A stretch of DNA of 64,000 nt from Cymbomonas tetramitiformis. Taxonomy: Eukaryota; Chlorophyta; Pyramimonadophyceae; Pyramimonadales; Pyramimonadaceae. A program made the position numbers and the translations under genes. The notes under the pieces are model-generated. The model worked only from the letters and a program-made list of their open reading frames with translations, had not been told where the DNA came from and ran no database searches. Every line of letters begins with the position of its first letter. The stretch's first letter is position 1. This document shows, one piece after another, positions 33,407 to 45,230 of the stretch. The stretch is taken from contig LGRX02003775.1 of NCBI GenBank assembly GCA_001247695.2, forward strand, positions 1-64,000, in the 5' to 3' direction.

Positions 33407-33667
33407 TACTGGAATATCCCGGTTCAAGATATCAGACCGTCAGTGAACCAATATAGATAAACTCTCATAAGAAAAAAACCCTAAGCTAGATATACCCGGA
33501 ACGGTCACGGAGTCGGAACGGTCTCGGTCCTAGCTACCTGTGACACCTTGATGTGTCACAGCACGGGCTTACGGATCAGTCACAGGTCCAGTGTTGGCTA
33601 CCTAGGAATCCGTCATAGGGGCCTGCACCGGGACTCCCAGTCAGGGCTGCCTATACAGATTTCAGCA
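33407..33667 (-). repeat. 3' LTR of element G2
   Basis: 261 bp, homologous end to end with the two LTRs of G (16274-16517, 19764-20018), with scattered substitutions. It includes CCTGCACCGGGACTCCCAGT in all three copies. Confidence 0.85.
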
Positions 33668-33999
33668 CACCACCCCAGCACTGTGGGTGGTGACTGACAG
33701 GTAAGTCAGAGATGTTGAGATAAGTCAGGGCAGGAGCTAGGGTGACACACCTAACTGCTAATCCAACTGTGCTATTCTGATACACAAATTGGAACCCTCT
33801 AGCCGCCACAAGAGCAGAAACATACAGGCACGCAGGTCCTGCTAAACTACTGAAAAGCACTGTGTCAGCAAACCAGATTGAAGATTGTAGTTGTCAAAGT
33901 AGAAAGCATAAAACCAAATTGAAGACCATGTTGAGGTCAAAGTACATCTCAGTACATATACACCACCAGAGTGGTGCACTGCCAGAGCCACAAGGAAAG

Positions 34000-35113
34000 C
34001 TACTCGGGGTCAACGTCCAGAGGAGCACCGTCACCATAATGCCCACGGTAGTAGCTTGCAGCACTGCTCTCCAGTGGGTCAGGCGGCCGGTGAACCACCG
34101 TCGCAAAACCCAGGGAGTGCAGTATTGCATCCAGAGTGACGGGGTCCAGCTCGGATATACCAGAGTAGATGCATAAATCCCCCCTGCACAGCACAGGCTG
34201 CGGTGCAGCCCGACCCGATACCTGCACAGAGTCGATGCCATTGGCCGCCGTGTAGGCGGCAGCTCCCACACCCATGATCGAGATGAAAAGGACAAGGGAG
34301 AGAAGGTAATGAAACCCCCACGGGCCCGCGTGTGCGGGGAAGCCCCATGGCGGCTTGCCACAACCGTAGGTGCGGGATGCACCACCAGCAGACTGGGGCA
34401 TGTAGGTCGCGGACTCCGACGCATGATTTGCCGAAATGGCCGGAGCCCGCGGCTGCACGATGAAGCTGCCGTCGGCGAGGTCCTCGTAGTCGTCCGTGTC
34501 GTAACCCGTGAGATCAACCTGCCCGATGGCGGCGTGGCTCACGGTCTGAACGAACCCAGCGAACTCACCGTCCGCGTCCGCTGTGGTGGTTACCCGCGCC
34601 GATCGCAGTGGCGCGGGTTTCACATCCTTTCCCTGCGAGACAGGCATAGCAGGGGCCGGCACGGCGGATGCCGATGCCGCCGCACCACCTGCCGGAACCT
34701 GCTCCTCCGGCGTGGTCCCCGCCGCGGCGGGTCCGCACACCAGAGCCGAAGCCTGCTGCTCGATGCCGTCAGGAGGCGGGAAAGATGCGTGTGTGAAGTG
34801 CACCTGGTGATTGGCCGCGGAGTGAACCTCCGCGGCAAGATCGTCGAGCCGTCGGAGAATGTTGTCCCCCACGGGCTCGTCGGGAACCGACTGCTGCTCC
34901 ACCGAGAAGCCGTAAGCGGACACGTCGATGCCGCCCACCGCTCCCGCACAAAGCACCGCAGGCGGCCCATACGCGGCGGCCGCACGAGCAAAGGCCTCCG
35001 CGCGATCGTCCGCTGCCTGCTGGAAGAGCGCACACGTGGCATGCGCATGCACCCCCTCCGCGTCCTCCTCGTTGATAGGAATGGAGGTGGGCGGGTGTTG
35101 GCGCCCGCCCAAC
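34000..35113 (-). pseudogene. G2 gag-like gene, 3' part
   Basis: About 370 codons are homologous to the C-terminal half of the G protein, from GGRQHPPTS just after the zinc motif to the end. They include the membrane-like segment FHYLLSLVLFISIMGVGAA. The tail differs: G has a long Pro-rich stretch, while G2 has a shorter one with CRGDLCIYSGISELDPVTLD. It is separated from the 5' part by element E, whose insertion falls right behind the last Cys of the zinc motif. Confidence 0.75.
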
Positions 35114-35117
35114 AACG

Positions 35118-36140
35118 ATGCGGAATCGCCGAAATGAGACTGGCCCCAGCCTCATTCCAGTCTCATTTTCAGGAACACCGACTCCGACGACGACAGAAAA
35201 AACCTTCAAGATAGAGTTGCAACGTGCTCGTGACCAGTCCGAGATTGAGGTTGCCAACCTTGCCAAGGAAAACGAGCGCCTTCAGAAGGCTCTGGAGGAG
35301 TCGAAGTTGGAGGGTAAGAAGGCCTTGGAGGAGCAGGGGAAGCAAGCAAGGCTTCGGGAGCAGGTTTTGCGCAAAGACCAGGACGAGCGCAACAAGGAGG
35401 CCAAGGAGCTCCAAGCAGCGCTGTTGCAGAGGCAAGATGCCATTGAGAGCAAGCACCTGCAGCATCAGGTGCAGCTGACGGACAAACACGTCGTTGCTCA
35501 GCAGCAGCTCTCCGAGGCTTCCAACAAGACGATCGACACGGTCAAAAACGCCCTCAGCGAACAGTCACATAAAGCCATCCAGGATCTGAAGGATCAGATG
35601 GCCATCGAACGGGAAAGTCATAGGCACACCGAGAAGTACACCCAGGAGATCGCCATGCAGCTCATCTCGGTAAGGTTTCCTTCTTCTTTAGAATATAAAG
35701 TTTTGCATTGGTTTGTTTTTTCTATATATGCCCCTCGCAGTTCCGAAACCTGGCACACTACTGACCATCTCTAATGGGGCTTTTCGCAGGCTTTGATGCC
35801 CGGAGGCCAAGCTGGCCCTCTCCGAGGTCTTCAGGGCTCATCGCAGCAGCCGCTGCCCGTGGCGATGGACGCCCAAGGTACACCAGGAGTGCCTGAGGGA
35901 CAGCCAAGGCTGGTACCTGACAGGCAAAGAGCGGCCGGGGTAGAGGCACAGAAGCTCGTCATTGCTTTGAAGGAGCAGAGCACAACCGCCGCCCTCGAGG
36001 CAAGCATCAGGTTGGAGGAGCTTAAAGCCCTTGCTTCCTTCCAGGGGGAGTCGGGCAGCACCGCCGACGCACTGTATGCACAGGCGGTGGTGCGGATGTA
36101 CAGCACTCTTATCGGGGAAGTACCAGCGCCCATCTCTTAG
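35118..36140 (+). CDS. Coiled-coil protein encoded by element E (2 exons)
   Basis: Exons 35118-35669 and 35790-36140, with a GTAAGG...TTCGCAG intron, give a 300-residue protein. The first ATG lies inside the left terminal repeat, four bases after the element starts. Residues 35-180 form a long charged coiled coil rich in Lys, Glu and Gln, for example NLAKENERLQKALEESKLEG. After the intron comes a Gly/Pro/Gln-rich linker and a second helical stretch ending TLIGEVPAPIS. I do not recognise a catalytic motif. It could be an accessory or DNA-binding protein of the element, or a captured host gene. The frame is fully open, which suggests recent activity or function. Confidence 0.6.
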
Positions 36141-36870
36141 GCTAGCCTGCACTCAAACCCTGAGCAATGCTCGTGCATGTAAATAGTAATTGTGAATATG
36201 CTTCAATCCCACGTATTGTGGGGGGTGTTTTTTTGGTTCTTGACCATATTTGAAACTTGTGAACAGTAGGGATACTTTGCACTTTCATATTTCATCACGG
36301 TACCGTTCATGGCGTGACTTGCACTCCCGCTTCAAACCCCAAGTCGTTTCAGCTGAACTGGCTAAAAATGAGCCATCCCGCAGCTGTGGAGCACTGCCCT
36401 ATGAAGTTTTTTTATATCTCTTGTTTTGAACATTCTTAATTAAGACAAGTTTGAGCCTACAACACCGTTATCCCGTGTTATAGTCAATTTTCACTTATTT
36501 TCAGTGTGTCGCGGCTTCACGTGACACAAAAATACCCCCCAAAACATTCTAAGCTAGGAGTATGCATGGTCTTTTCATAAATTTTCAACTTACCTTGTTA
36601 TTATATCATATTTTCAACTTTAAAATATGTGAGTATCGCAATAATCTTGTCTTTTAAACAAATTTCAGATATCCCAACTTTTCAGCCATCGTGGAGTGTT
36701 TTTGGCTATTTTTTCGGCTGTAAAATCAAAATTTCTTAACAAAGTTCGTTTTTAATCATGGATACCACATCTATATGGCCCCTGGAACCAAAATTTCGCA
36801 AAAAAATACCCTGTCTCATTTGAGTCTCATTTGCCGGTTCCAGTAGTCTCATTTCTGCGATTCCATCGTT
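36141..36870. other. 3' non-coding part of element E
   Basis: AT-rich sequence between the coiled-coil gene stop and the right terminal repeat. No gene or repeat beyond the GTCTCATT words at 36813-36854. Confidence 0.6.
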
Positions 36871-38038
36871 CAACGGGCAGTCGCGGTAGAAGTGGTAGCT
36901 CTCACCCTTGCCCGCCTTCTTGCACCTACCGCAGAACGGCTTCGTTCGCTGGTCGTCCCTGTCGAATCCCACGGGCGGCACCTTGTGCTGCCCCATACGG
37001 TAGCCCTTCGGCTGCTGCGCACGCTGCTGCTGCTGCTGCCGTTGCTGCACCCGCTGTTGCCGCACCACCGGAGCGCCCTCCCCGTGCTGCCGCTGTACCA
37101 ACTCCTTCAGCTCCGTGATCTTCACGAGGAGGGCGTCGTACTCGCCGCTGGAGAGGTGCGCGGAGATGCCGTCCGCGCCAGAAGCCGCCTTCCCCGTGTC
37201 AGTCTGAGCCCAAGCTTGGTAGATTTCTACCACCATGGAGCGGAGCGAGGCCAACGGGACATGAGCCAAGTCAGCAGCCATGGGGTAGCGCACCTTAACC
37301 GCAGCGTAGAACGCCGGGTCAAGCCTGGTGTACAGGCTCAGCTTACGTGTAGCCTCCGTAGGTGTCCAGTCGGAGGCCCTGTTGTCCCGCACCAAACGTT
37401 GCTCCCGCGCCAAGATCGGCTGCGGGTCTACGTTTGCGGGGTAACGCAAGGCCGCATGCATGCTCCTCCTGCTGCGACTCCCGTAGCGCCACCGGTACGC
37501 AGCCCTTGATGGTGTCGACCAAAGCTCGCCGGCCATCTCGGTCAGACGAAGCATCCGTACCGGTAAGCCAGACATATGCGTTGCTGTGCTTCTCCACCAC
37601 GAGAGCCAGCACGTCGTACAGAAGGCCATTCACCCGGCTCACAACCGGGATAAGGGGGTCGTCGAGATCAAAGGACTTCAGCTCCAGCCCAGCTGACTCG
37701 AACTCCGTACGTAGCTGCACCACCAGGTCGGACAGAAGGCCAACGTCGTCCGTACCGCGGAAATGGCGTTTCTTGTCACCAAGAAGAACGTCCTCGCGGA
37801 CGCTCTTGGCCCAGGCACGATGCAGACGCGCCTTGTAGATCTCGTCGGTCAGCTTCGCCTGCTCCTGCAAGTAACGCCTGATGGCCACGTCGGCGTCCTC
37901 ATTCGAAGCAGGGTTGGGGGTCGGAACAGTCGGTGTCCGCACCGTCGGGCTGTTCCGAACCCCGTCGATAAGCCTCAGCGAGGCATCAATGTCGCTGTCC
38001 CTCGTGAGGGATTTCTTTGCTCTGGTGGTAACACCCAT
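36871..38038 (-). pseudogene. G2 gag-like gene, 5' part, frameshifted
   Basis: Starts MGVTTRAKKSLTRDSDIDAS at 38038 on the minus strand and parallels the G protein closely. A 4-bp duplication near 37455 shifts the frame; the other frame then runs on through YTRLDPAFYAAVKVRYPMAA to CGRCKKAGKGESYHFYRDC. This preserves the same widely spaced CX2CX9HX4C motif as G. Conservation of the motif in a diverged copy supports it being functional in the family. Confidence 0.75.
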
Positions 38039-38091
38039 AATTCTGAAAGCCTGATGGGAGGTGGTACGCTGGGGCGCGCCCTACGGTCCTA

Positions 38092-38620
38092 GGAAATTGT
38101 AGTATGTGTACTAAAGGTGTACTAAAGGCATACTAACAGCAGTATATGTAGTCAAGTTAGTATGCCGCTAGTATGCGGTTAGGATACCGTTACGGTACCC
38201 ACTACGTGAGACTAGATATTAACGGCATACTAACGCCATACGTCTTAACGACCCGTTAGTACGTGCATATGATGCCGTTAGGACGCCCCTAACACATGCA
38301 TCTTAACTGGTTTTAGGATGCCGTTATGATGTTCATAGGACGACGTTAGGACATACTAACATATGCATATTAACAGGCGTTAGGATGCCATTATGATGCT
38401 CGTAGGACGACGTTAGGACATACTAACACATGCACTATAACTGGCGTTAGGATGCCATTATGATGTTAATAGGACGACGTTAGGACATACTAACACCGAC
38501 ACCCTAAAGGCGTCCTAACGACATGCTATCCGGGACATAGTAAAGGCATACTAACGTTGGTTTTAGCATAGCTTTAGTGTGTTAGGGCGCATACTAAACG
38601 CATACTAACTATGCCATAAC
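38092..38620. repeat. Left subterminal repeats of element C
   Basis: Degenerate units of about 75 bp contain GGACGACGTTAGGACATACT and GCGTTAGGATGCCATTATGA. They alternate with direct and inverted CATACTAACG and GCCGTTAG words. The array has the position and style of the subterminal transposase-binding repeats of CACTA elements. Confidence 0.8.
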
Positions 38621-38959
38621 TACACAAGCAGTCAAACGCGAACGTTGCGAGTATTCATATCGGGGGAAGCTTGATGCGAAGGCATATGCATTGTGAGGTG
38701 CGAGATACATTGTGATTGGTGAGTGTGATGCACAACAGGTGTGATAAACAAGTGTGATGCACAACAAAGCATATGCGTGGTTGAATGCACTTTGACAAGT
38801 CTAGAAACGTTAATATTTTTACTATCCACAATACAATCCAATCGTAAGTAGGGCTGCCCCATTCGTAGCCTAATTCGCTCAAAACAAGGCTCTAGTCCGA
38901 AAATTGCCTCTAGGGAATCAACCTAATCTCTTTAAAACAACGTGCAACAAGCGAGAAAT

Positions 38960-39385
38960 CTCGGCGTTGGTCTTGGAGTAAAACCTTCCGAGATTTTCCA
39001 CTCGCCCATTCTCATTCGATCTGAAAAAGCAAGTGGAACAATAAACCAACACTTAGTCAAGTGAGAAACTTCACACAAAAGCACAACAGCTTAGGTTCTA
39101 ACTTAGAAAGGGTATAGCTTTTACCTTAAGTCTTGGCGTTGGTCATGGGCTGAAAATTTGCTTTCTCTACTCGCTCCTTTTCAACCGATCTGAAAAATAA
39201 AGCGCAACAAAGAAACCCACGCTTAGTAAAGCAAGCACATAACACAAACGCGCAAATTCTTATGTACCAACCTAGGAAAGATAGCGCACACACCTTAGGT
39301 CTTGGTGTTGGTCATGGGCTGAAAATTAGTTCTTTCCACTCGCTCATTTTCAGCCGATCTGAAAAACAACGCGCAACTCAAAACC
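38960..39385. repeat. Three 165-bp tandem repeats inside element C
   Basis: Three degenerate copies, starting near 38963, 39130 and 39298, contain TTGGTCATGGGCTGAAAATT or a variant and CGATCTGAAAAA. The surrounding sequence (38620-40290) is AT-rich and I see no gene there. Confidence 0.75.
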
Positions 39386-40372
39386 AATGGATAGTAAAGC
39401 GCAAAAATATCATAAGATGAAATATAAGAGTAGCAAAGGAAAATAAGAAGGCCAAGTGGGGTGAGTTGGAATTTAACCAACTTCATCTAGTTCATACGAC
39501 TAGCGAGAACTTACTTCTCGTTCACCCCTCAATTCGATGCTAAGCACACCGACATGCGCGCAGAAAAATTACAGTAGCACTCGCATTCACTATGAATATG
39601 TAGCGTAGTGCAGTATTTTTATGATACCAAGAACAAACATAAAACAGCACCCACTACCCGATAACTCTGCGTTCACCGCTGCCTTTGACTTGTGAATACT
39701 TAAAGTTTCTTTATTGTAGTTCGATGGACACAGTGTTGAGTGTATTCCACTTCAACGTTCACCTTCCCCTTCGCTTGAATATTCAACTCGAACTGGTCGT
39801 CGCGGGCTCGCGGCATCGGCAGCGGCATCCCGCATCACTCGAGTCGCAGTCGACTGTCGCGTGTCACCTGTGTCACAGTATCTGTATGAGTATCGGATAG
39901 TATGACAATGAGTATCAGTATCGTGAATCAATGTCGCTGTCGTTCGGCTGTCGCTGTCCCTGTCGCGTCGCGGCTGTCGCGCTCGAGTGACCAGCGCAGG
40001 TCGGCGCAGGTCGCGGTCGGTCTGTCTCGGACACGCGACGCGACGGTGCGGTGCGGTGCGGTGCGGTGAGAACTTTTCATTTTATTTCTTTTGTTTATAT
40101 TTATTTTTTTGCTCCTGCGCATTTTGAAAAAATCGTGCGCACAAAATGCTTCATATCTATGGCAAAAAAAACAAAACCAACATTTTGCTTGGAGGGGTGT
40201 GTTCCCTTCAACTTGCCCATTTCCCTGCCAAATTTTTGTTTTTTGTTTTTTTCGCTATTTTTGGGTCTTATAGCTTATGTCATACAAGTCATATGACGTT
40301 AGTACCCCTTTAGCATGCCATGTACATTACGCGGATATTATGCCGGTAGCATGCTCTTATGATGCCATTTAA

Positions 40373-41226
40373 GGCAGCCGGGTAATTGTTTTTGGTAATT
40401 ACCGGGAGGGTAATTACCGGTAAATTACCGAGTATTACCGAGCCCCATAATCGGTTTCCTCCCATACTTAAGGATCTTACCGGTAATTACCATGGTAATG
40501 CAGTATTACCATGGCAAATTACCGATTCGAGCTCAGATTACCGTCGATTTTACCAGAAATGATGATGACCAGATCGGTGGCGATAGCTTTTTCGCAATGG
40601 ATCAACTAGAAACTTTGCGGCACACCCGAAAGCACGCCAAGCTTTCGGGTGTGCTAGAGAGCGACCTGGACCTCGAACAGTCCAAAATTTCATTACAAAG
40701 TTCTCGATCGGATCAGGGATGGCATCCGGTGCGGATACTTGTGGGGACGATATGTCCCTCACTCCTGGGGCGTCGATTTAGTCGATTGGAAAGATTCCTA
40801 TGGCAACGTGCACAGAGTGCCCAAAGACATCTACGACGCTTTGAGCACTCCCCTGCGTGGCCAGTCTGGCTTCGGTGACAAGCACGAGTTCTTATTGAGC
40901 TTGTTTCACGACGTGGCAGAATACCAGCAAACTTTGCAGTCCGAGAAAACGTGTGCTCACTTCTGTCTGCACAATTCATCTCTGCAAAATGCTTAGCTTG
41001 ATTATGTACTCACATTGCTTAGCATGTGCTATAGCACCAAACCCAAACAATTCTAATGGCCATTATCTATCCATATAAATTTTCAAAAACAGTTTCCGCG
41101 CCCCGAGGCGAAAGTTAGGTCATTTCGTGCAGGCGGTAATACTTTGGTAATACCGCCGAAAGTATTACCGGTAAATTACCCGGTATTACCGGGGCCCATT
41201 TCCAAATTACCGGTAATTAGGCTGCC
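40373..41226. mobile_element. TTAA-flanked element D in element C
   Basis: Ends GGCAGCC...GGCTGCC lie between two TTAA copies (40369-40372, 41227-41230), which suggests a piggyBac-type target. Both end zones of about 130 bp are packed with GGTAATTACC and ACCGGTAATT palindromes. The middle holds a perfect 14-bp stem with a 7-base loop (40620-40654) and a short open frame, WGVDLVDWKDSYGNVHRVPK, that I do not recognise. No transposase is visible at 854 bp, so it is non-autonomous. Confidence 0.8.
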
Positions 41227-41234
41227 TTAATGCC

Positions 41235-41660
41235 ATTTAGTATCCTAACGCCAAACTTGCAGTTTTTTTGTTTTTTTTTGTTTGCATGCGTCTTTGTTAG
41301 TATGCCGTTACGGTACCCACTACGTGAGACTAGACGCCGTTAACATGCTATCGCCACGCCGTTAGGGGCATACTAGGTGAGACTAGACGCCGTTAACATG
41401 CTAACGCCACGCATGCTAAAGGCGTGCTAACTACATGCTAACGGCGACAACATGTTAAAGGTGTCCTAAGGGCGTGCTTTAGGGTGCACATCTTAACAGG
41501 CCTAGAGGAATATTCCTCAAAAGATTCCCTGGTTAGGACACCTTTAGGAGGCCTTTAGGATGCCTGTAGTTCGCCCATCCTAACGGTATCCTAATGACAC
41601 CCTAACGTGTGGCATTAGGACTCCTTTATGACGTACTAACCGCGTCTTAACAGGCCTACG
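41235..41660. repeat. Second subterminal repeat block of element C
   Basis: Copies of CACTACGTGAGACTAGACGC and CCGTTAACATGCTAACGCC lie just upstream of the C transposase-like gene. The first also occurs at 38200, tying this block to the left end of C. A T-rich run and a G-rich run (41660-41677) flank it. Confidence 0.8.
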
Positions 41661-42034
41661 GGGGGAGGGGGGGGGGTCACAGGCCTGCGATGCCCCGTAA
41701 AGCACTTCGCCCCGGAGAGCATTTCTCCGCGCTACGTGAACAATGGACTCGCCAACTTCCCCCCGATGCATCCGATGACCAGTTCGTGCAGGCGTCCGCA
41801 AGTACACCCCGCGCGGCCCCGGGTCACCGTGGGCTTTCCCTCCAACGACAAGAACGACCGGTGGCCAAAACGCGTGCGCCACGACTAGCCCGAATGGCCA
41901 TGTGTCACCCAGCACCTCACCCAGTACCCTTGGCACCACCGCGTGGTCCGGTGAATATTGCCACCTCCGCACCATCAACTCCGGCGGTACCACTTGCTGC
42001 CGATACCCCTACAAATTATTGGCCCATTCATCCG

Positions 42035-43060
42035 TGTGGATTTGCATATGGACAGCGTATGGATATCGTAAGGACCCATATGGACAACCGTATGGACGGT
42101 CTGAGCAGATTTCTGGCGAAACCTTGATGCATATGTAAGAACCATACGGACGACGCGTAATTGTGGTGTCCATATGAAAATGTCCCATGGACATCGTAAG
42201 GATTTCATATGGACACCGTATGGACCACCATATGGACACCGTATGGACAGAAAACATGTCCACATGGTGTCCATACGCGTGGACAGAGGCACTAATCACC
42301 CGCACGACAGCGCAGGGACACCGTATGGAAACCCGTATGGATAGCGTATGGACACCGTAACCGGACGTGCGGACAACGTATGGACAACCGTAAGGACATC
42401 GTATGGACAGCGCATGAAAATCGTAATCGCACGTGCGGACACCGTATATAATCCCGCAAGGACGGCGTATGGACGGCGTATGGACATCGTAAACGTGCGC
42501 GCGGACGGCATATGGACTCCCATAAGGACAACGTATGTACGTCGCATGGACATCATAACCAGACGTGCGGACAACGTATGGATAGCCGTAAGGACAGCGT
42601 ATGGACATCATAATCGCACATGCGGACACCGTATGTAATACCGTAAGGACAGCATATGGACGACGCATGGACATCGTAAACGCGCGTGCGGAGGGCATAT
42701 GGACGCCCATAAAGAAAGCGTATGGACGACGCATGGACATCGTAACCGCACGTGCGGATACCGCAAGGACACCAAGTGGACAGTCGAATATAGATAGTCC
42801 AGACGTATGGACACGTGCGTCCGTACGTGTGGACGACGTCCTTATCCGGATGAACGTCGCTGTCCGTGCGGATGGAAACTTATTTACTTAGTATATTTTA
42901 CATATCCACGCGTATGGACATCGGTGTCCGTACGTGTGGATAGCTTGTGATAATACTTATCCATGCGTATGGACGATTCCATCCACACGTATGAACAAGA
43001 CGTCCGTACGTGTGAACACCGTATGGAAAGACGTAAGATTTGTCAGCACGACAGAGCAGG
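42035..43060. repeat. Left subterminal palindrome array of element B
   Basis: Dozens of GTATGGAC and GTCCATAC words in both orientations, often paired as TCC-N8-GGA, lie within larger units of about 180 bp (42340-42790). GTATGGACATCGTAA is the commonest word. No gene lies here; the open frames are by-products of the repeat. Confidence 0.9.
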
Positions 43061-44261
43061 ACACTGCAGGACATTCACGAATGGTACACGTATATACAAA
43101 ATGTTTACAAAATATTGTGCTATTCTAGCCTAGCTTCTCGGCTTCTTTCCCGGCCTCTGGTCTTCTTTGGCAGGTGCAAGTGCATTCTTTTTCTTTTTAA
43201 ATCTAAGAGGTGACTTTTTGGCAGCCTCGTTCTTGGAACCGCCCCCCTCCTTCTTCTCCTCCTCCTCCTCCTCCTCCTTCTTCTCCTCCTCGGACGCCTC
43301 CTCATCGTCCACAGCCTCTCCTTCCTCTCCTTCATTAGCAGCGACAGCCTCATCCTCGACAGCCTCAACATCCGTCCCATCATCATCATCCTCATCATCG
43401 TCCGCGTTACCCTTTTCCTCCTCAACATCCGCATCGTGCATCTCTTCCTTCTGACACCCCCGCACGTCCTGAAACCAGTGACGGCTCGTTCCTCTCGTAT
43501 GACACTGCAAGTGAATGCAACCTAAGTAAGTGCATTAAGAGCAAAGACAACAAATGACAAGCTAAATGCAACTAGAACAATACAAGCAAACACACCGTGA
43601 CGGGGGGATATCCACGGTCCCGTTCCGATACCTCAGCAGGCTCCAACTTCAGGCCGGCCAGTTTTCTCCCTGTCATCCTCTCGGGATACAGCTTGTCCGT
43701 GTTGGCGTGCCTCAAGTAGGCCTTGTGTATCCTGCGTACATAAACCACTTGTTAGACGGCGTCCTTACATATGTACACCGCCTTCCACCCGTATGGACGG
43801 CACAATAAATGGTGTCCACGCGTATGGACAGCGAAACAACACCACGCACACATGTACACATGGACGTTCGCGTAAGTGCAAAAGGTAAAAATGTGAACGT
43901 TGCAGGGGAAGGCAGGGAGGGAGGGAGGACTTGCCAGATAACATTTTTTCTTACTATAACTGACTGGAGGTTGTGCTCCAGCATCTCCATCGTTTTATTA
44001 GCCGTCCCGGTGCGGAGTTGCTCGGCACTCACGAGCTCATCCACCATGGACATGTGGTGGGATAACATCCTCTCCACGGGGTAAACGTCCCCCTTCTCTG
44101 GGAGGTGCACCACAAACTCCACGTACAGCTCGTAGGTATCCCTGGGCAAAAGCATCGGCTTCTCGTTTAAGGATTTCCCCGGCCCGATGGCGGCGACGGT
44201 TGCCCGACCGATGACGAGGTTGGAAAGGCCAGTTTTGGTGGCCTTGCCCCCTACAAAATAA

Positions 44262-45230
44262 GGATTATTCCAAGGGCTTGGACCGTCGGCTTGGAACCCC
44301 ATAGGACCCGGTAGGACAGGTATGTGTTTGAGAGGCGTTGGCGTTAACACTGGGAATTCCAAGGGCTTGGACAGCAAATGTCCAGGTCCAAGCCCCGTCC
44401 AAGCCGCGGTCCAAGGGCTTGGACCTGGACATTTGCTATCCAAGCCCTTGGAACCCCCTTGGAATTTACATAAAATTCCAATCGGTTTCCAAGCCGTTGG
44501 ACCGTCGGTTTGGAATACCGTAGGACCCATTTGGACCGTCGGCTTGGAACCCCGTTGGACCCGCTTGGACCATCGGCTTGGATTCCCATAGGATTTTTTT
44601 AGATTGGCGATTCCAAGGGGGTTCCAAATGCTTGGACGGGGCTCGGACCTTATTAAACGGGCATTCCAATGGGGTTCCAAAGGCTTGGACGGGGCTTAGA
44701 CTCTGCCAAACGGTGATTCCGAGGAGGGTCCAAGGGCTTGGACGCTGCAAAAAAACAGGTTCCAAAGGGGTTCCAAAGACTTGGACGGGTCTTGGACTCC
44801 GTCAAAAGAAGTTTCCGAGGGGGTTCCAAGGGCTTGGATAGGGCTTGGAATCAGTTAAACAGAGATTCCAACGTGATTCCAAGGGCTTGGAAGCTGTTGA
44901 ATTAAGGTTCCAAGCGAGTTCCGAGGGCTTGGACGGGGCTTAGAATCTGTTAAACGAGAATTGCATGGCCAGGTTCCATTGTTCCAAAGCTTTGGAACAA
45001 TGTTTCCAAAAGCTTGGACGGACAGGTTCCAAAGGCTTGGAACCATGGTTCCAAATACATTTATTTTGCTTCATACATTTCATTAATTTCAAACGCTTGG
45101 AACCGCAATTCCAACGATTTGGAACAACGTTTCCAAAAGGCTTAAACATATATGGCTCCAAAGGCTTAAACGGACATGGTTCCAAAGACTTGGAACCATG
45201 GCTCCAAATACATTTACAATGAGAATATGC
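44262..45230. repeat. Left subterminal palindrome array of element A
   Basis: About 25 copies of TTCCAAGGGCTTGGA-like palindromes and half-sites lie in both orientations, many spaced 30-60 bp apart. The first overlaps the terminal inverted repeat itself. Confidence 0.9.

Larger units (their letters stand above)
35114..36870 (+). mobile_element. DNA transposon E with TIRs and a coiled-coil gene
   Basis: Comparison with intact G shows an insertion between two copies of CAAC (35110-35113 and 36871-36874). The ends are inverted repeats of about 29 bp: AACGATGCGGAATCGCCGAA at the left against AACGATGGAATCGCAGAA at the right, both going on to ATGAGACT. GTCTCATT words recur close to both ends. The 4-bp duplication and TIR do not let me name a superfamily. 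Length is 1757 bp, with one spliced gene and no recognisable transposase. Confidence 0.85.
33407..38078 (-). mobile_element. LTR retrotransposon G2, second copy of the G family (broken)
   Basis: It begins at TACTGGAATATCCC with one LTR and continues with gag-like sequence on the minus strand, 70-90 percent like G by eye. The gag is split by element E, and the leader upstream of the gag is cut at 38078 by element C. The 5' LTR would lie to the right of C, outside the window. Relative to G the gag has a 4-bp duplication (GCATGCATGC near 37455) that shifts the frame. Confidence 0.8.

Noticed and set aside
42009..42740. Long open frames of MSMRRPYAV-type repeats on both strands
   Set aside because: They arise from the CGTATGGAC repeat, which has no stop in several frames. 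There is no codon bias or domain, and it sits in the subterminal array of B.
43167..43454. Ser/Phe-rich plus-strand frame with long Ser runs
   Set aside because: Complement of the Glu/Lys-rich last exon of the B antisense gene.
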